Source of the DNA: Chloroflexota bacterium
GTDB taxonomy: Bacteria > Chloroflexota > Anaerolineae > 4572-78 > J111
Length of the DNA: 64,000 nt
Assembly (NCBI GenBank): GCA_016860845.1
Contig: BOKF01000007.1
Span: 248,001 to 312,000, forward strand
Direction of reading: 5' to 3'
In this document: positions 43,531 through 52,288 of the stretch, piece by piece
Layout of the letters: every line of letters begins with the position of its first letter
How positions within the stretch are numbered: position 1 is the stretch's first letter
Translations under genes and position numbers: made by a program
Notes under the pieces: model-generated
What the model was told of the DNA's origin: nothing
Database searches by the model: none
What the model saw: only the letters and a program-made list of their open reading frames with translations

Positions 43531-45285
43531 TTATTTAGCCCATGACTGCCAGAACCTTTCGACCAGGGCCTGTTCAGCCTCCGCCGTCCAAACCTCTCCC
43601 GGAGCCAGCCGCTCGGCGACCTCGGGCAAGCTCTGTTTGAGTTCGGTCACAGCCGTCAGGGACAGGCCGCGTAATTGGGGAAAGATGACCACTTTCCCCG
43701 GATAACGCCCCTCCATCATGGCCTGGATGCCATCCAGGGCGGCCTCTAACCCGCCCACAGCCGCCACGGACCGGTTGGGCGAGAGTTGGTGTGCCAGGGT
43801 TTTTTGAATGACCGTCTCCTGGTCGGCCAGGGCCGAGCCAGAGGTGCCGGTATATTGGGCGTTGTGCAAGTAGACTGCGCTCAGGTTGAGCGGGGCCAGC
43901 GTGCCGTTGGGCACTCCGGCAAAGAAGACCAGCATCCCATCGGCGGCCAGAACCGTCGCTGCCTCGGCCATCACCGCTGCCGCCGGGACGGAAACAATCA
44001 CATCGTCCGCGCCGCGCCCCTGGGTTTGGCGCATGACCATCTCATGAAGCGACTCCTGGGCGGCGGCCGGGTTGAAGGTAAGCAGTCGCCGGTGATGAGC
44101 CTCGGCCAGCCCGCTGAAACGATCCGCCAGGGCTGCCAGCCGCATGGCACTGACATCTGTGGCGATGATGACGGCTGGACCATGCTCCAATTCAATGGCC
44201 CGCTGGACGTGCATCTGGCCCATTGGCCCGCCCGCGCCCACAAAGAGGGCCGTTCCGCCTGGCCGCAGGTCGCAGCGATTGCGGGTTTCGCCATACGAGA
44301 CGGCAATATCAGGGCCAGAATTACCGAGATAGGCGGTGTAATCATAGTGGATGCGGCCCACATCAACCTGCACCTCGCCGTCGAGGGGCGTCTGTCCCAC
44401 CAGGTTGAAAGTCCCCCGGCGGGCGATCAATTTGGCGGCCTCACCGACGGCTGTGGCGGAGCATGGATTCAGAATAATGATATCGTCAAAGCCGGCATGA
44501 TCGGTCAATTCCGTTTTGAGGGCCGGGTAATCGGCCGGAGTTAACCCGTTGCGGATCACCAGGTCTACCTCGCGCCGGGCCGCTTCCTGCCGGAGCAGCT
44601 CCAACAGGCTCGGCGGCAGATCGCTGGCGACAATGAGGGTGGGAGCTTCCAGGCCGGTTGAGAATTGGTAGTCAGCGGCGTCGCCCGGCTGGCCGACAAT
44701 CCACATGCTCCCGTCCGGCCGGGGAGTGAGCCGGCGGCGCTGGGTGTAAGCTGCTTCCACGCAGGCCCACGGCTCGGTTAAGGCAGTTTCGGCATAGCCC
44801 AGCTCGCCCGGCAGGGGCAAAACGTACGTTTGCCGGTCGGCATTGAGCACTTCCGGGCCGATCAGGTGGAACTGAGTCAGGCCGCCCGGAATGGTATAAC
44901 CGTAAGCGGTGCTCCGGCCTTTAACATAAATGTCGGGCTGGAGGGCTAACCGCTGGCCGGGGAAATATTGCCCGGCCAGGTTCTCACCCACCCTGATTAC
45001 GGTCAGAGCCACTTCGTGCCCCAGCCGGGTCGGTTCGACGGCCAGGTTGCGGTGGTAGAGCTTGGGATGCTCGCCGCCCTGCTTGATCAATTTTACATCG
45101 GAAAAACACATCCCCACCGCATCCACCCGCACCAAAAGCTGGTCGGGGCCTGGCTCCGGCACAGGGAATAGTTCGGGCTGGCCGTTGCAGCCAATATTTT
45201 CTACCCCTGGGCCGTACATGTTCCATGACCACGTTTCCACCGGGATGGACTGCGCCGGCGAGCGATATTCGTCAAAAATAGACAT
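43531..45285 (-). CDS. Long MDR-family zinc dehydrogenase with two Rossmann-like regions
   Basis: 584 residues, against about 340-420 in ordinary MDR enzymes. The catalytic domain has GMCFSDVK (Cys60) and GHE (89-91). After the ALTEPWACVEAAY motif there is a first Rossmann-like stretch (MWIVGQPGDAADY to NPCSATAVGEAAKLIARRG) and then a second with an intact NAD loop (ALFVGAGGPMGQMHVQRA near residue 345). It resembles L-sorbose-1-phosphate reductase-like proteins. Its start lies five bases after the HPr-EI stop, so it is the last gene of the PTS operon and probably oxidises the phosphorylated polyol taken up. Confidence 0.72.
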   Translation of the reverse strand: MSIFDEYRSPAQSIPVETWSWNMYGPGVENIGCNGQPELFPVPEPGPDQLLVRVDAVGMCFSDVKLIKQGGEHPKLYHRNLAVEPTRLGHEVALTVIRVGENLAGQYFPGQRLALQPDIYVKGRSTAYGYTIPGGLTQFHLIGPEVLNADRQTYVLPLPGELGYAETALTEPWACVEAAYTQRRRLTPRPDGSMWIVGQPGDAADYQFSTGLEAPTLIVASDLPPSLLELLRQEAARREVDLVIRNGLTPADYPALKTELTDHAGFDDIIILNPCSATAVGEAAKLIARRGTFNLVGQTPLDGEVQVDVGRIHYDYTAYLGNSGPDIAVSYGETRNRCDLRPGGTALFVGAGGPMGQMHVQRAIELEHGPAVIIATDVSAMRLAALADRFSGLAEAHHRRLLTFNPAAAQESLHEMVMRQTQGRGADDVIVSVPAAAVMAEAATVLAADGMLVFFAGVPNGTLAPLNLSAVYLHNAQYTGTSGSALADQETVIQKTLAHQLSPNRSVAAVGGLEAALDGIQAMMEGRYPGKVVIFPQLRGLSLTAVTELKQSLPEVAERLAPGEVWTAEAEQALVERFWQSWAK

Positions 45286-45289
45286 CTTG

Positions 45290-47401
45290 TTACTTCTCCA
45301 AATCTTCGCTTACCTGCTTGATTGATTGACTGTCAACCAGACTCCGCACCTCGGCGGCGGTGGCGCATGCCAAAGCCTGAGCTGCCAGGGACTGCGTAGC
45401 TGACCGGGATAACGTGCGGATTTGGGCCTTGACTGCCGGGATGGCCGGTATGCTGGCGCTCAACTCGTCTACCCCCAACCCAACCAGCAGCGGGATGGCC
45501 TGGGGATTGGCCGCTAGCTCCCCGCAGACGCCGACCCACTTGCCGGCGGCGTGGGCTGCCTGAACCGTTTGGGCAATCAGCCGCAGCACCGCCGGGTGCA
45601 GTCCGTCGGCCTGGGCCGACAGGGCCGGGTGAGTTCGATCCATGGCCAGGGTGTATTGGGTCAGGTCGTTGGTGCCGATGGAAAAGAAGTCAACCTCGCG
45701 GGCAAAGCTGTCGGCGATAAGGGCGGCGGCCGGCACTTCCACCATGATCCCCAGCTCGACCGGGGCGCTGTTGAGGTCCATCTGAGCGATGGCCACCTGC
45801 TGCCGCACGGCGCGCCAATCTTCCAAAGTGGTAATCATTGGGAACATGATTCGGCAGGGACCAAAAGCGGCGGCCCGCAGAATGGCCCGCAGTTGGGTCT
45901 GTAGTAGATCCGGGCGGGCCAGGCATAAGCGAATACCCCGCTGTCCCAGAAAGGGATTCTCTTCCGGCGGCAAGGGCAGGTAGCTTAAGGGTTTGTCGCC
46001 GCCCACATCCAGGGTGCGGATGATGACCGGCCGGCCTTCCAAAGCCAGGAGAATGTCCCGGTAGACCTCAAACTGCTCTGCTTCGCTGGGCGGGGTAGGC
46101 CGGTCGAGAAAGAGAAATTCGGTGCGCAGCAGGCCCACCCCTTCGGCCCCACAGCCGGCCGCCTGGCGGGCATCGGCCAGACTGCCAATATTGGCCACCA
46201 CCTCGACCCGGTGGTTATCCAGGGTGATGGCTGCCGCGGCGGCCGCGTTCAGTTCAGCGGCGCGGCGAGCCTGAAAATCCTGCCGTCGCTGCCGGGCTGC
46301 GGCCTGGATTTCGGCCGCGGGATTGAGGGTCAGCGTCCCGGCTTCGCCGTCAAGGATGGCCGGTGTGCCGTTGGGTACGGTCAGGAGGTCAGGCCCGGCC
46401 CCGACCAGGGCGGGCAGGCCCATAGCCCGGGCCAGAATGGCCGTGTGGCCGTTGGCCCCACCCGCCGCCGTGCAGAAACCCAGCACCCGGCCGGGATCAA
46501 GGGTAACGGTATCGGAGGGGGACAGGTCGTGAGCGATCAGGATGACCGGCTCGGAGGGCAGTTCCGGCCCCGAGCTTGCCCGGCCGGCCAGGTGACGCAG
46601 CACCCGCTGGCCCACGTCGCGCACATCGGCGGCGCGGGCGGCTAATAGCTCGTCCCGCAGTTGGGCCAGGGTCGCTGCCAGCAAGTCAACGGCCTGCTGC
46701 CAGGCCTGGGCGGCGCTACGACCGGCGCTCACCTGGACCGCAGCGGCCTCGCTTAATTCCGGGTCGGCCAGGATGGCCAGGTGCGCTTCAAAGATGGCCG
46801 CCTCAGTTGGGCCGATGCGCTGGAGCACCTGCTGGTGCAAGGTTTGCAGCTCGGTTTTGGCGCTGGCGACAGCGGCTTCCAGCCGGGTTATTTCCTCGAA
46901 TGGCGTGGCTGTGGCAGTTTCGGGCAGGGTAATGGCGCTGGGCTGAAATTGGAAGACCGGTCCCACGGCGATACCGGCAGCAGCCGGAATCCCTCGCCGG
47001 ATAGGGCCGGCCTCACCCGACTGCGCCGGAGACGGCCCGGCGGCAGCAGGTGGGATGGCCGGGAGCGTCTCGGCAGCTTGAGTTTGTCGAAGGACGGTTG
47101 GGGCCGGGCCGGCTGGATGGCCGTTCCCACCCGGAAGCTCATCGCCCAGGCCGCTCTCAACGGCCGTTTTTAAGACCGCCAGGGCTTCGTCTTCGTCCGG
47201 CCCGTCGGCGCTGATACAAATTTGCCCGCCACGCTCAACCCCCAGGGTCAGCACAGAGATAACACTTTTGGCGTTGGCTTTTTTAGGCCCGTGCTGCACC
47301 CGGATATTGGCCTGAAACTGCTTGGCCGCGTTGACAAAGACCGCTGCCGGACGAGCGTGCAGGCCCGTCGGGTTTTGAATGATCAAATCGAGTTGTTTCA
47401 T
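45290..47401 (-). CDS. HPr-enzyme I fusion of the sugar phosphotransferase system
   Basis: 703 residues. HPr domain first: PTGLHARPAAVFVNAAKQF with phospho-His15 and the regulatory-site region SVISVLTLG. A Pro/Ala-rich linker (about 100-135) leads to enzyme I: phospho-His in GGANGHTAILARAMGLPALVG, the PEP-binding barrel with LLRTEFLFL, DVGGDKPL and catalytic Cys in WVGVCGELAANP. It takes phosphate from PEP and hands it to the EIIA encoded next. AGGAGG stands before ATG. Such a dedicated fusion makes the operon self-sufficient. Confidence 0.92.
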   Translation of the reverse strand: MKQLDLIIQNPTGLHARPAAVFVNAAKQFQANIRVQHGPKKANAKSVISVLTLGVERGGQICISADGPDEDEALAVLKTAVESGLGDELPGGNGHPAGPAPTVLRQTQAAETLPAIPPAAAGPSPAQSGEAGPIRRGIPAAAGIAVGPVFQFQPSAITLPETATATPFEEITRLEAAVASAKTELQTLHQQVLQRIGPTEAAIFEAHLAILADPELSEAAAVQVSAGRSAAQAWQQAVDLLAATLAQLRDELLAARAADVRDVGQRVLRHLAGRASSGPELPSEPVILIAHDLSPSDTVTLDPGRVLGFCTAAGGANGHTAILARAMGLPALVGAGPDLLTVPNGTPAILDGEAGTLTLNPAAEIQAAARQRRQDFQARRAAELNAAAAAAITLDNHRVEVVANIGSLADARQAAGCGAEGVGLLRTEFLFLDRPTPPSEAEQFEVYRDILLALEGRPVIIRTLDVGGDKPLSYLPLPPEENPFLGQRGIRLCLARPDLLQTQLRAILRAAAFGPCRIMFPMITTLEDWRAVRQQVAIAQMDLNSAPVELGIMVEVPAAALIADSFAREVDFFSIGTNDLTQYTLAMDRTHPALSAQADGLHPAVLRLIAQTVQAAHAAGKWVGVCGELAANPQAIPLLVGLGVDELSASIPAIPAVKAQIRTLSRSATQSLAAQALACATAAEVRSLVDSQSIKQVSEDLEK

Positions 47402-47429
47402 TAATCTACCTCCTGAGGCTTGTCGCCGC

Positions 47430-47876
47430 TCAGACCGTTTCAGTTTCTTGCGGGCGGCTGAGCCTTTCGATGATTTCCAGGGGGTCGGTCAGGCGGGCCA
47501 GACGCTCGGCCTCTTCCGGCTCTTCCAGAACCTCGGCCAGGTTGGTCAGCACCCCGATGTGTTCGTTGGCTGTGGCGGCGATGCCAATGACCAGATAAGC
47601 GGTTTCATCGGGATTCCAGGCAATGCCCTGGGGAAACTGCACCACCGAGATGCCGGTGCGGTAGATGCTGCCCTTGTCGTCAAATTGGCCGTGGGGGATA
47701 GCCACGCCGTTGCCGATGTAAGTAGACATGGTCTGCTCGCGCGCCAGCATGCCTTCAACATAGCTGGGCGCCACGTGGCCCGCCTTGACCAGCAGTTCGC
47801 CGGCCAGCCGGATCGCGCCTTCTTTGTCGGTGGACGGGGCATGGAGTTGAACGGTTTCGATACTGATAATGGCCAT
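47430..47876 (-). CDS. PTS EIIA component, mannitol/fructose type
   Basis: 148 residues. The phosphorylated His62 is in the signature YIGNGVAIPHGQ; GELLVKAGHVAPSYVEGML and LVIGIAATANEHIGVLTNLAEVL are typical of the PTS_EIIA_2 fold. It shuttles phosphate from the HPr-EI protein to EIIB. Spaced four bases from EIIB and 28 from HPr-EI. Confidence 0.9.
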   Translation of the reverse strand: MAIISIETVQLHAPSTDKEGAIRLAGELLVKAGHVAPSYVEGMLAREQTMSTYIGNGVAIPHGQFDDKGSIYRTGISVVQFPQGIAWNPDETAYLVIGIAATANEHIGVLTNLAEVLEEPEEAERLARLTDPLEIIERLSRPQETETV

Positions 47877-47880
47877 CGCT

Positions 47881-48204
47881 CTAGCCTATCTCTTCGATCT
47901 GGCCGCCGGTTTGGAGGGCTTTCATAATCAGATCAAAGGCGGGAATATTCATAAAATTGTCAAACGGCAGCACAACCGCCCAGGGCGCTTTCTCACGGAC
48001 CAACTTGGCCAGGCCCTTATGCACCACCACCACCTGGGCATCCTTAGGGATGGCCCTGGCCGGGGAATGTTCCACCTTAACGGCCAGGTTGGCCTGTTTG
48101 ACTTTCTTTTTGAGTTGATTGGTTACCATCAAGCTAGACCCCATCCCGGCTTCGCAGGCAATGATGATCTTCTTCACTTCATTCGCAGCAATTGATTTTG
48201 CCAT
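47881..48204 (-). CDS. PTS EIIB component, mannitol type
   Basis: 107 residues from ATG 48204, with AAGGAG six bases upstream. The phosphocysteine lies in IIIACEAGMGSSLMV, as in MtlA EIIB. It phosphorylates the incoming substrate. Here EIIB is a separate protein, while in many bacteria it is fused behind EIIC. Confidence 0.9.
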   Translation of the reverse strand: MAKSIAANEVKKIIIACEAGMGSSLMVTNQLKKKVKQANLAVKVEHSPARAIPKDAQVVVVHKGLAKLVREKAPWAVVLPFDNFMNIPAFDLIMKALQTGGQIEEIG

Positions 48205-48296
48205 CACACACTCCTTATATGGCGATAAATGGGGGTCAGGGTGAGGGCAGCCGCCCGATGAGCCTGGTCAGTACCCCACCCCAACACCGGATAAAG

Positions 48297-49391
48297 TTAG
48301 TTGGCCGGCGTGGCTGCCCCATGAGGGGACACTGTCTCAACCTCACCGCTCCACTCGGTCGCTTCTTCTTCGGAGTCAAACTCTTTTACCGGATAAAGCT
48401 TGAGAATGAAAGACCCGGCCAGAAAGGAGGCGACGGCGGCAATCAGCACCCCGGTCAGCACGGCAAAATGCTGGCCCGGCGGTGTTACGGCCAGATAAGC
48501 AAAAATGGAGCCAGGAGCCGGGGTCGCAACCAGGCCGGCGTTCATAATCACAAACCAGAGGTCGGCCAGGATGCCGCCGGCCCACAGGGCCACAATCATA
48601 ATCGGATGAGCCAGAACAAAGGGGAAATAGATTTCATGGATGCCGCCAAAGAAATGGATAATGATCGCTCCCGGCGCGGTTTGTTTGGCTAACCCTTTCC
48701 CGGCAAACCAATAGGCTAAGAGCAAGCCCAAACCCGGCCCCGGATTGGTTTCAAGTAGAAACAGGAGCGACCGGCCGGTTTCCTTGGCTTCAGTTACGCC
48801 GAGAGGACCTAAAATGCCGTGATTGATGGCGTTATTCAGGAATAGAACTTTCGCCGGTTCAATGAATATGTCAGCGATGGGCAGCAGGCGCGAATCAACC
48901 AGGAATTGGACGCCCGCGCCCATAGCCATTGTGATACCCTGGACCACCGGCCCAATGAGTACCTGGGCCAATAAAGCCAGGATTGTGGCCAGAATACCCG
49001 CCGAGAAGATATTAACCAACATTTCAAAGCCGGAAGGTACCTTGTCTTCCAGGGCTTCATCAATTTTCTTGATTAAGAAACCCCCGAGCGGCCCCATAAT
49101 CATGCCGCCGATGAACATGGGTACATCAGTGCCCACCACGGCCCCCATCGTCGCTGCCGCGCCAACCACCCCGCCGCGGGTGTCGTACACCAGCCGGCCG
49201 CCGGCAAAACCAATTAATAGGGGCAGCAAGTAAGTAATCATGGGGCCGACCAGCTTGGCGAAGTTTTCATTCGGAATCCAGCCGACAGGGATAAACAGGG
49301 CCGTAATCAAACCCCAGGCGAGGAAAGCGCCCAGGTTGGGGATGACCATCGCCGCCAAAAAACCACCAAAACGCTGCATTTTTTCTTGCAT
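48297..49391 (-). CDS. mtlA: PTS EIIC permease, mannitol type
   Basis: 364 residues of the mannitol EIIC family. MQRFGGFLAAMVIPNLGAFLAWG and EPAKVLFLNNAINHGILGPLG are diagnostic; GGIHEIYFPFVL is the substrate-site GIxE motif. About eight membrane segments. The last 30 residues are a charged tail ending without EIIB. It binds and moves a hexitol such as mannitol for phosphorylation by EIIB. GAGGAG lies before ATG. Confidence 0.9.
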   Translation of the reverse strand: MQEKMQRFGGFLAAMVIPNLGAFLAWGLITALFIPVGWIPNENFAKLVGPMITYLLPLLIGFAGGRLVYDTRGGVVGAAATMGAVVGTDVPMFIGGMIMGPLGGFLIKKIDEALEDKVPSGFEMLVNIFSAGILATILALLAQVLIGPVVQGITMAMGAGVQFLVDSRLLPIADIFIEPAKVLFLNNAINHGILGPLGVTEAKETGRSLLFLLETNPGPGLGLLLAYWFAGKGLAKQTAPGAIIIHFFGGIHEIYFPFVLAHPIMIVALWAGGILADLWFVIMNAGLVATPAPGSIFAYLAVTPPGQHFAVLTGVLIAAVASFLAGSFILKLYPVKEFDSEEEATEWSGEVETVSPHGAATPAN

Positions 49392-49476
49392 TTCAAAATT
49401 CTCCTCTTGTGATGAGCAGACAATTTACAAAATTAAGGAATAGTAAACTTTTGGGTGGAGCCGTGCTGGCTTCAAT

Positions 49477-49505
49477 TTGGTGGCATTCGTGAAAAAAGGT
49501 ATAAT
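49477..49505 (+). promoter_or_regulatory. Candidate promoter for a plus-strand small RNA
   Basis: TTGGTG (49477-49482), a 17-base spacer and a perfect TATAAT (49500-49505). It points away from the EIIC gene and into a structured, terminated stretch with no protein gene. Confidence 0.55.
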
Positions 49506-49511
49506 AACGCC

Positions 49512-49612
49512 AGCAGGCAGGGAGCGCTCACGGCCAACGAACTGAGAGTCTCCGGTCTGTGTTTCGGAGAGACACCGTTGGGCTGCCAAATCCACGACGG
49601 TGTCTCTTTATT
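49512..49612 (+). ncRNA. Candidate structured small RNA with intrinsic terminator
   Basis: Downstream of the promoter three nested stems can form: GGCAG/CTGCC (49516/49583), CCAACG/CGTTGG (49534/49576) and GTCTCCG/CGGAGAGAC (49548/49565). The 3' strand AGAGACACCGT (49568-49578) can instead pair with ACGGTGTCTCT (49597-49607), followed by TTATTTT, a typical intrinsic terminator. The two folds exclude each other, as in attenuators. No plus-strand gene lies downstream, so a free-standing RNA of about 100 bases is the simpler reading. No known RNA family recognised. Confidence 0.5.
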
Positions 49613-49663
49613 TTGAGCGGAATAGGTTCATCTACACCTCCTTTCGGTTACACCTTCCACCCA

Positions 49664-51235
49664 TCAAGTGAGCCAGTTGGTAATGGTTTCGATATCTTCG
49701 GGTACCAGGAGCGGGTGGACCTGGATAACCGGCAGGCCAGGGCGAGGCGTTTGGACCGGCACGGTCGAGATGAGCAATTGAGCCTCGGCGACCCGCTCCG
49801 GCGAGAGTTCCCGCAATGACAGCACCCCCACTATCTCCAGGCTGGGAAAGCGCGCTTTCAGGCGCGCGACTAACAACTGCGCGGTGGCCATGCCGCTGGG
49901 GCAAATAATCAGGACCTGTTTGGGCCGGCTGGCGCTTTCGCGGATGAAGGCGGCCCGGAGCAGCAGGGCCAGGGTATCTATCTCGCCCGCCGGCAAAACA
50001 ACGCCGCTGCGCTCGGTGACCACTACAGCCAGTTCTTGAGCAATGCCGTATTCGCGCGGGTACTGCCGGGCTAAGCTGCTATCCGACCAGGAAGGCGGCG
50101 ACCATAGGCCAAAGCGCTGCCGCATCAAAACCGGGATCACATGAGCCGCCAGGCCGTCCCGCAAGGGGGTATCGGTGCGAAGCTGGGGCGTGGCAAAAGC
50201 CTGGGCCACTTCGGCCATCAATACATCAATCAGTTCGGTAAAGAGGGGGTCTATCTCCAGGTCACCCGGCCAGCTTTGGTCGCGCAGTCCGGCCAGTAGC
50301 TGCATGGCAATACCGGCAATCTCGCCGCTGCGCCAGGCCTGGGGCCGGTGAGGCCAAAGGCGGCGGGACACATCGGTGGCGACGCTCCACACTTTCTCAG
50401 CGTGCAGCCAGGCCAGGGTAGCACCATCCTCCTGGAGATAATAGCCGCGGCCGGCCCGGCCCGCCTGAACGGCCAGGCCCAGCGCTAGATGCAGGACGGC
50501 GTCGTCGGTGAAGCGGCCGCCCAGTTGAGCTTCGGCATGAGCCACCCAGCCAAAAGCGGCCTGGGTATCCCATTGCTGCAGGAGGCGGTTGGTCAGGTGG
50601 ATGATCGGCAAGGAAGCGTTACTGGCCAAAGAAAAGGTCAGGCCGATCCCGTGGGCCATAGCTGTTAACGGGTCTTCAAAGGGCATATCACCCCACAGAA
50701 GAGCCGCCAATAACTGCCGCCGGGCCAATTCTGTGCCGTGAAATTCAAGGCCGTAATTGGGCTTGCGGATCAAAGTCAGGCCAAAGGAATGCGCCCAGGG
50801 TTCAATCCGCTCTAAATCCTTAAAGACGGTGGTGCGGGATATGGCTGCGGTATATTGCAGCCAGCTAAGAATCAGGGGTTCAGGGGTAGTCAGCAGGTGC
50901 AGGGTAAAAAGCTGCTGGCGTTGGCCCGCTGTCAGAATCAGTTGAAAATCAGGTGAGGCGTTTAATTCTTGCAAGAGGTGCTGGCGCTGTGCAGGAGAAC
51001 ATTTGACTTCGATGCCGACGCCGGGGGTGGCCGTGAGCATGGCATCGTGCTGGGCCAGCCAAGTTCGGACCGGTTTGAGCCGGTAATTGACCTGGCGTGA
51101 GGAAAGATGGGAGTGTTGGGCCAGTTCCGCAATTGCCAGCGGTTCATTTGCTTTCAATAACTGGCACAGCAGGTCCTTCTGCTGCATCGTAAGTGAAACC
51201 ATAACTCTGTTAGCACCTTTGCTTGATAGTGACAT
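49664..51235 (-). CDS. PRD-domain transcriptional regulator of the PTS operon (MtlR/BglG-like)
   Basis: 523 residues. N-terminal helix-turn-helix (ELAQHSHLSSRQVNYRL), a second HTH region (ISRTTVFKDLERIEPWA), two PTS regulation domains with His residues (about 180-390) and a GatB-like EIIB domain with Cys in LIICPSGMATAQLL. The C-terminal EIIA found in many MtlR proteins is missing. Phosphorylation by the PTS should tune its activity. It lies directly upstream of EIIC in the same direction and most likely activates the operon. Confidence 0.85.
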   Translation of the reverse strand: MSLSSKGANRVMVSLTMQQKDLLCQLLKANEPLAIAELAQHSHLSSRQVNYRLKPVRTWLAQHDAMLTATPGVGIEVKCSPAQRQHLLQELNASPDFQLILTAGQRQQLFTLHLLTTPEPLILSWLQYTAAISRTTVFKDLERIEPWAHSFGLTLIRKPNYGLEFHGTELARRQLLAALLWGDMPFEDPLTAMAHGIGLTFSLASNASLPIIHLTNRLLQQWDTQAAFGWVAHAEAQLGGRFTDDAVLHLALGLAVQAGRAGRGYYLQEDGATLAWLHAEKVWSVATDVSRRLWPHRPQAWRSGEIAGIAMQLLAGLRDQSWPGDLEIDPLFTELIDVLMAEVAQAFATPQLRTDTPLRDGLAAHVIPVLMRQRFGLWSPPSWSDSSLARQYPREYGIAQELAVVVTERSGVVLPAGEIDTLALLLRAAFIRESASRPKQVLIICPSGMATAQLLVARLKARFPSLEIVGVLSLRELSPERVAEAQLLISTVPVQTPRPGLPVIQVHPLLVPEDIETITNWLT

Positions 51236-51383
51236 TCTATCATCGTTTGGTCCGATCCGAACGACGAATTCAGGTGGTTTCTCGTGGGGGAATTATAACA
51301 AAAGTTAACCATTCCTTATACTAATTGAGACCTCGGCCAAGTCAGCCCTATCCTTTCAAGGAAAGGCTGATCTCCCCAAGCAG

Positions 51384-51734
51384 TTATCCTGCTTGAGCTT
51401 CCAATTCGCTAAAGAAAGAGTCAACCACTGTCCGCGTTGCATTGCCCCGGACGCCAAACATGAGCTTATTACCCAACGGATCTACCGGGTAAGCTGCTAT
51501 CGAAATCCGGCTGCTTTCCGGCGATACTTCTTCCGTTTTAACAACGATCTGGACCCGGTTCGGCAGCATTTGGTTTTTGACCTGTTTGTTAAATGTCGCC
51601 ATGAACTGTCCCGCCGCCGGATTGCTTTTTTTATCAGCTTTCCCGCCCAGTTTGGTGAGCACGTCCGCCACCACCTGGCTCATTTTTTGAGGGGAGTGGT
51701 TATAGGTTTTTGCCTGGTTAATATCGTACGCCAT
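51384..51734 (-). CDS. Small conserved-looking protein of unknown function
   Basis: ATG at 51734 follows AAGGAGG. 116 residues: MAYDINQAKTYNHSPQKMSQVV, a KSNPAAGQFMATFNKQV strand region, and ISIAAYPVDPLGNKLMFGVRG. An alpha-beta pattern with no signal peptide; it looks like a START/polyketide-cyclase-type or DUF1499-like small domain, but I cannot name it. Single gene. Confidence 0.6.
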   Translation of the reverse strand: MAYDINQAKTYNHSPQKMSQVVADVLTKLGGKADKKSNPAAGQFMATFNKQVKNQMLPNRVQIVVKTEEVSPESSRISIAAYPVDPLGNKLMFGVRGNATRTVVDSFFSELEAQAG

Positions 51735-51895
51735 ATCGTTCCTCCTTCTTTGAGTGGTCACAGTATAACACCAAATAGTCTTTTTGAGTCGTCTAATTCA
51801 TTTATCATCTGGTCAGGCAGATATGACAAAAATTGACCATTTGGGGATGTTCGAGGCGTTACCTAGTGTAGAAACAGGGGACCTTTTCGGATTAG

Positions 51896-51955
51896 CCCTC
51901 ACCCCGTCGCTGCGCGACTCCCCTCTCCCATTGGGAGAGGGGGTGGGGGTGAGGG
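51896..51955. repeat. GC-rich palindromic repeat
   Basis: CCCTCACCCC and GGGGGTGAGGG form the outer arms and CCCTCTCCCA/TGGGAGAGGG the inner hairpin. This type of dispersed palindrome is common in many bacterial genomes. Confidence 0.6.
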
Positions 51956-52153
51956 CCGACGCCCCACCGTTTTTTCCCGAATATCTCTTCTGAGACTGCA
52001 CTAGCGTAAAGCACGAGGACACCCAAGCCTAACCATCCGCCCAGGCAGCGGAGACGAAAGGCCGGTTCAAGCGGTTGGGTCGGGGTCTCGTTCATCCTAA
52101 CCTTGTCTCATCAATCCCAATTAGCTGGATTGTACTGCCTCATCGTCTTTTTT

Positions 52154-52225
52154 CATTACGAACATCGTTACCTGTTGGTCTGTAACGCTGACCGTAACGA
52201 GCAAAGGACGAGCCTGAGCTAAACT
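52154..52225 (+). promoter_or_regulatory. Operator region: two GTAACG direct-repeat pairs and a shared -10-like box
   Basis: GTAACG-CTGACC-GTAACG lies at 52182-52199. A second pair lies in the opposite direction at 52154-52171 (reads GTAACG-N6-GTAATG on the minus strand). CTAAACT (52219-52225) begins 25 bases after the start of the second half-site. The same layout and spacing occur at 56068-56111. Confidence 0.55.
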
Positions 52226-52288
52226 GTAAGCAAAATGAGCGGCGAAATAATGGCTGATCTGGTTTATCGCCGCATTAGGAATAATCTC

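Larger units (their letters stand above)
51735..52288. other. Long gap with repeat and operator sites
   Basis: This 554-base stretch holds a GC-rich palindrome (51896-51955) and GTAACG operators (52154-52199). A minus-strand frame near 51892-52095 begins MNETPTQPLEPAFRLRC with a hydrophobic stretch and a weak ribosome site, then runs into the repeat; it may be a relic of a small membrane protein, but support is poor. Confidence 0.35.

Noticed and set aside
49541..49549. CTGAGA, as in TPP riboswitches, within the structured region
   Set aside because: The rest of the thiamine-pyrophosphate consensus is missing and no thiamine gene is near.
49512..49600. Possible selenocysteine tRNA (GGCAG...CTGCC ends)
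   Set aside because: There is no TTCGA T-loop, no TCA anticodon in a fitting arm and the stems nest instead of forming a cloverleaf.
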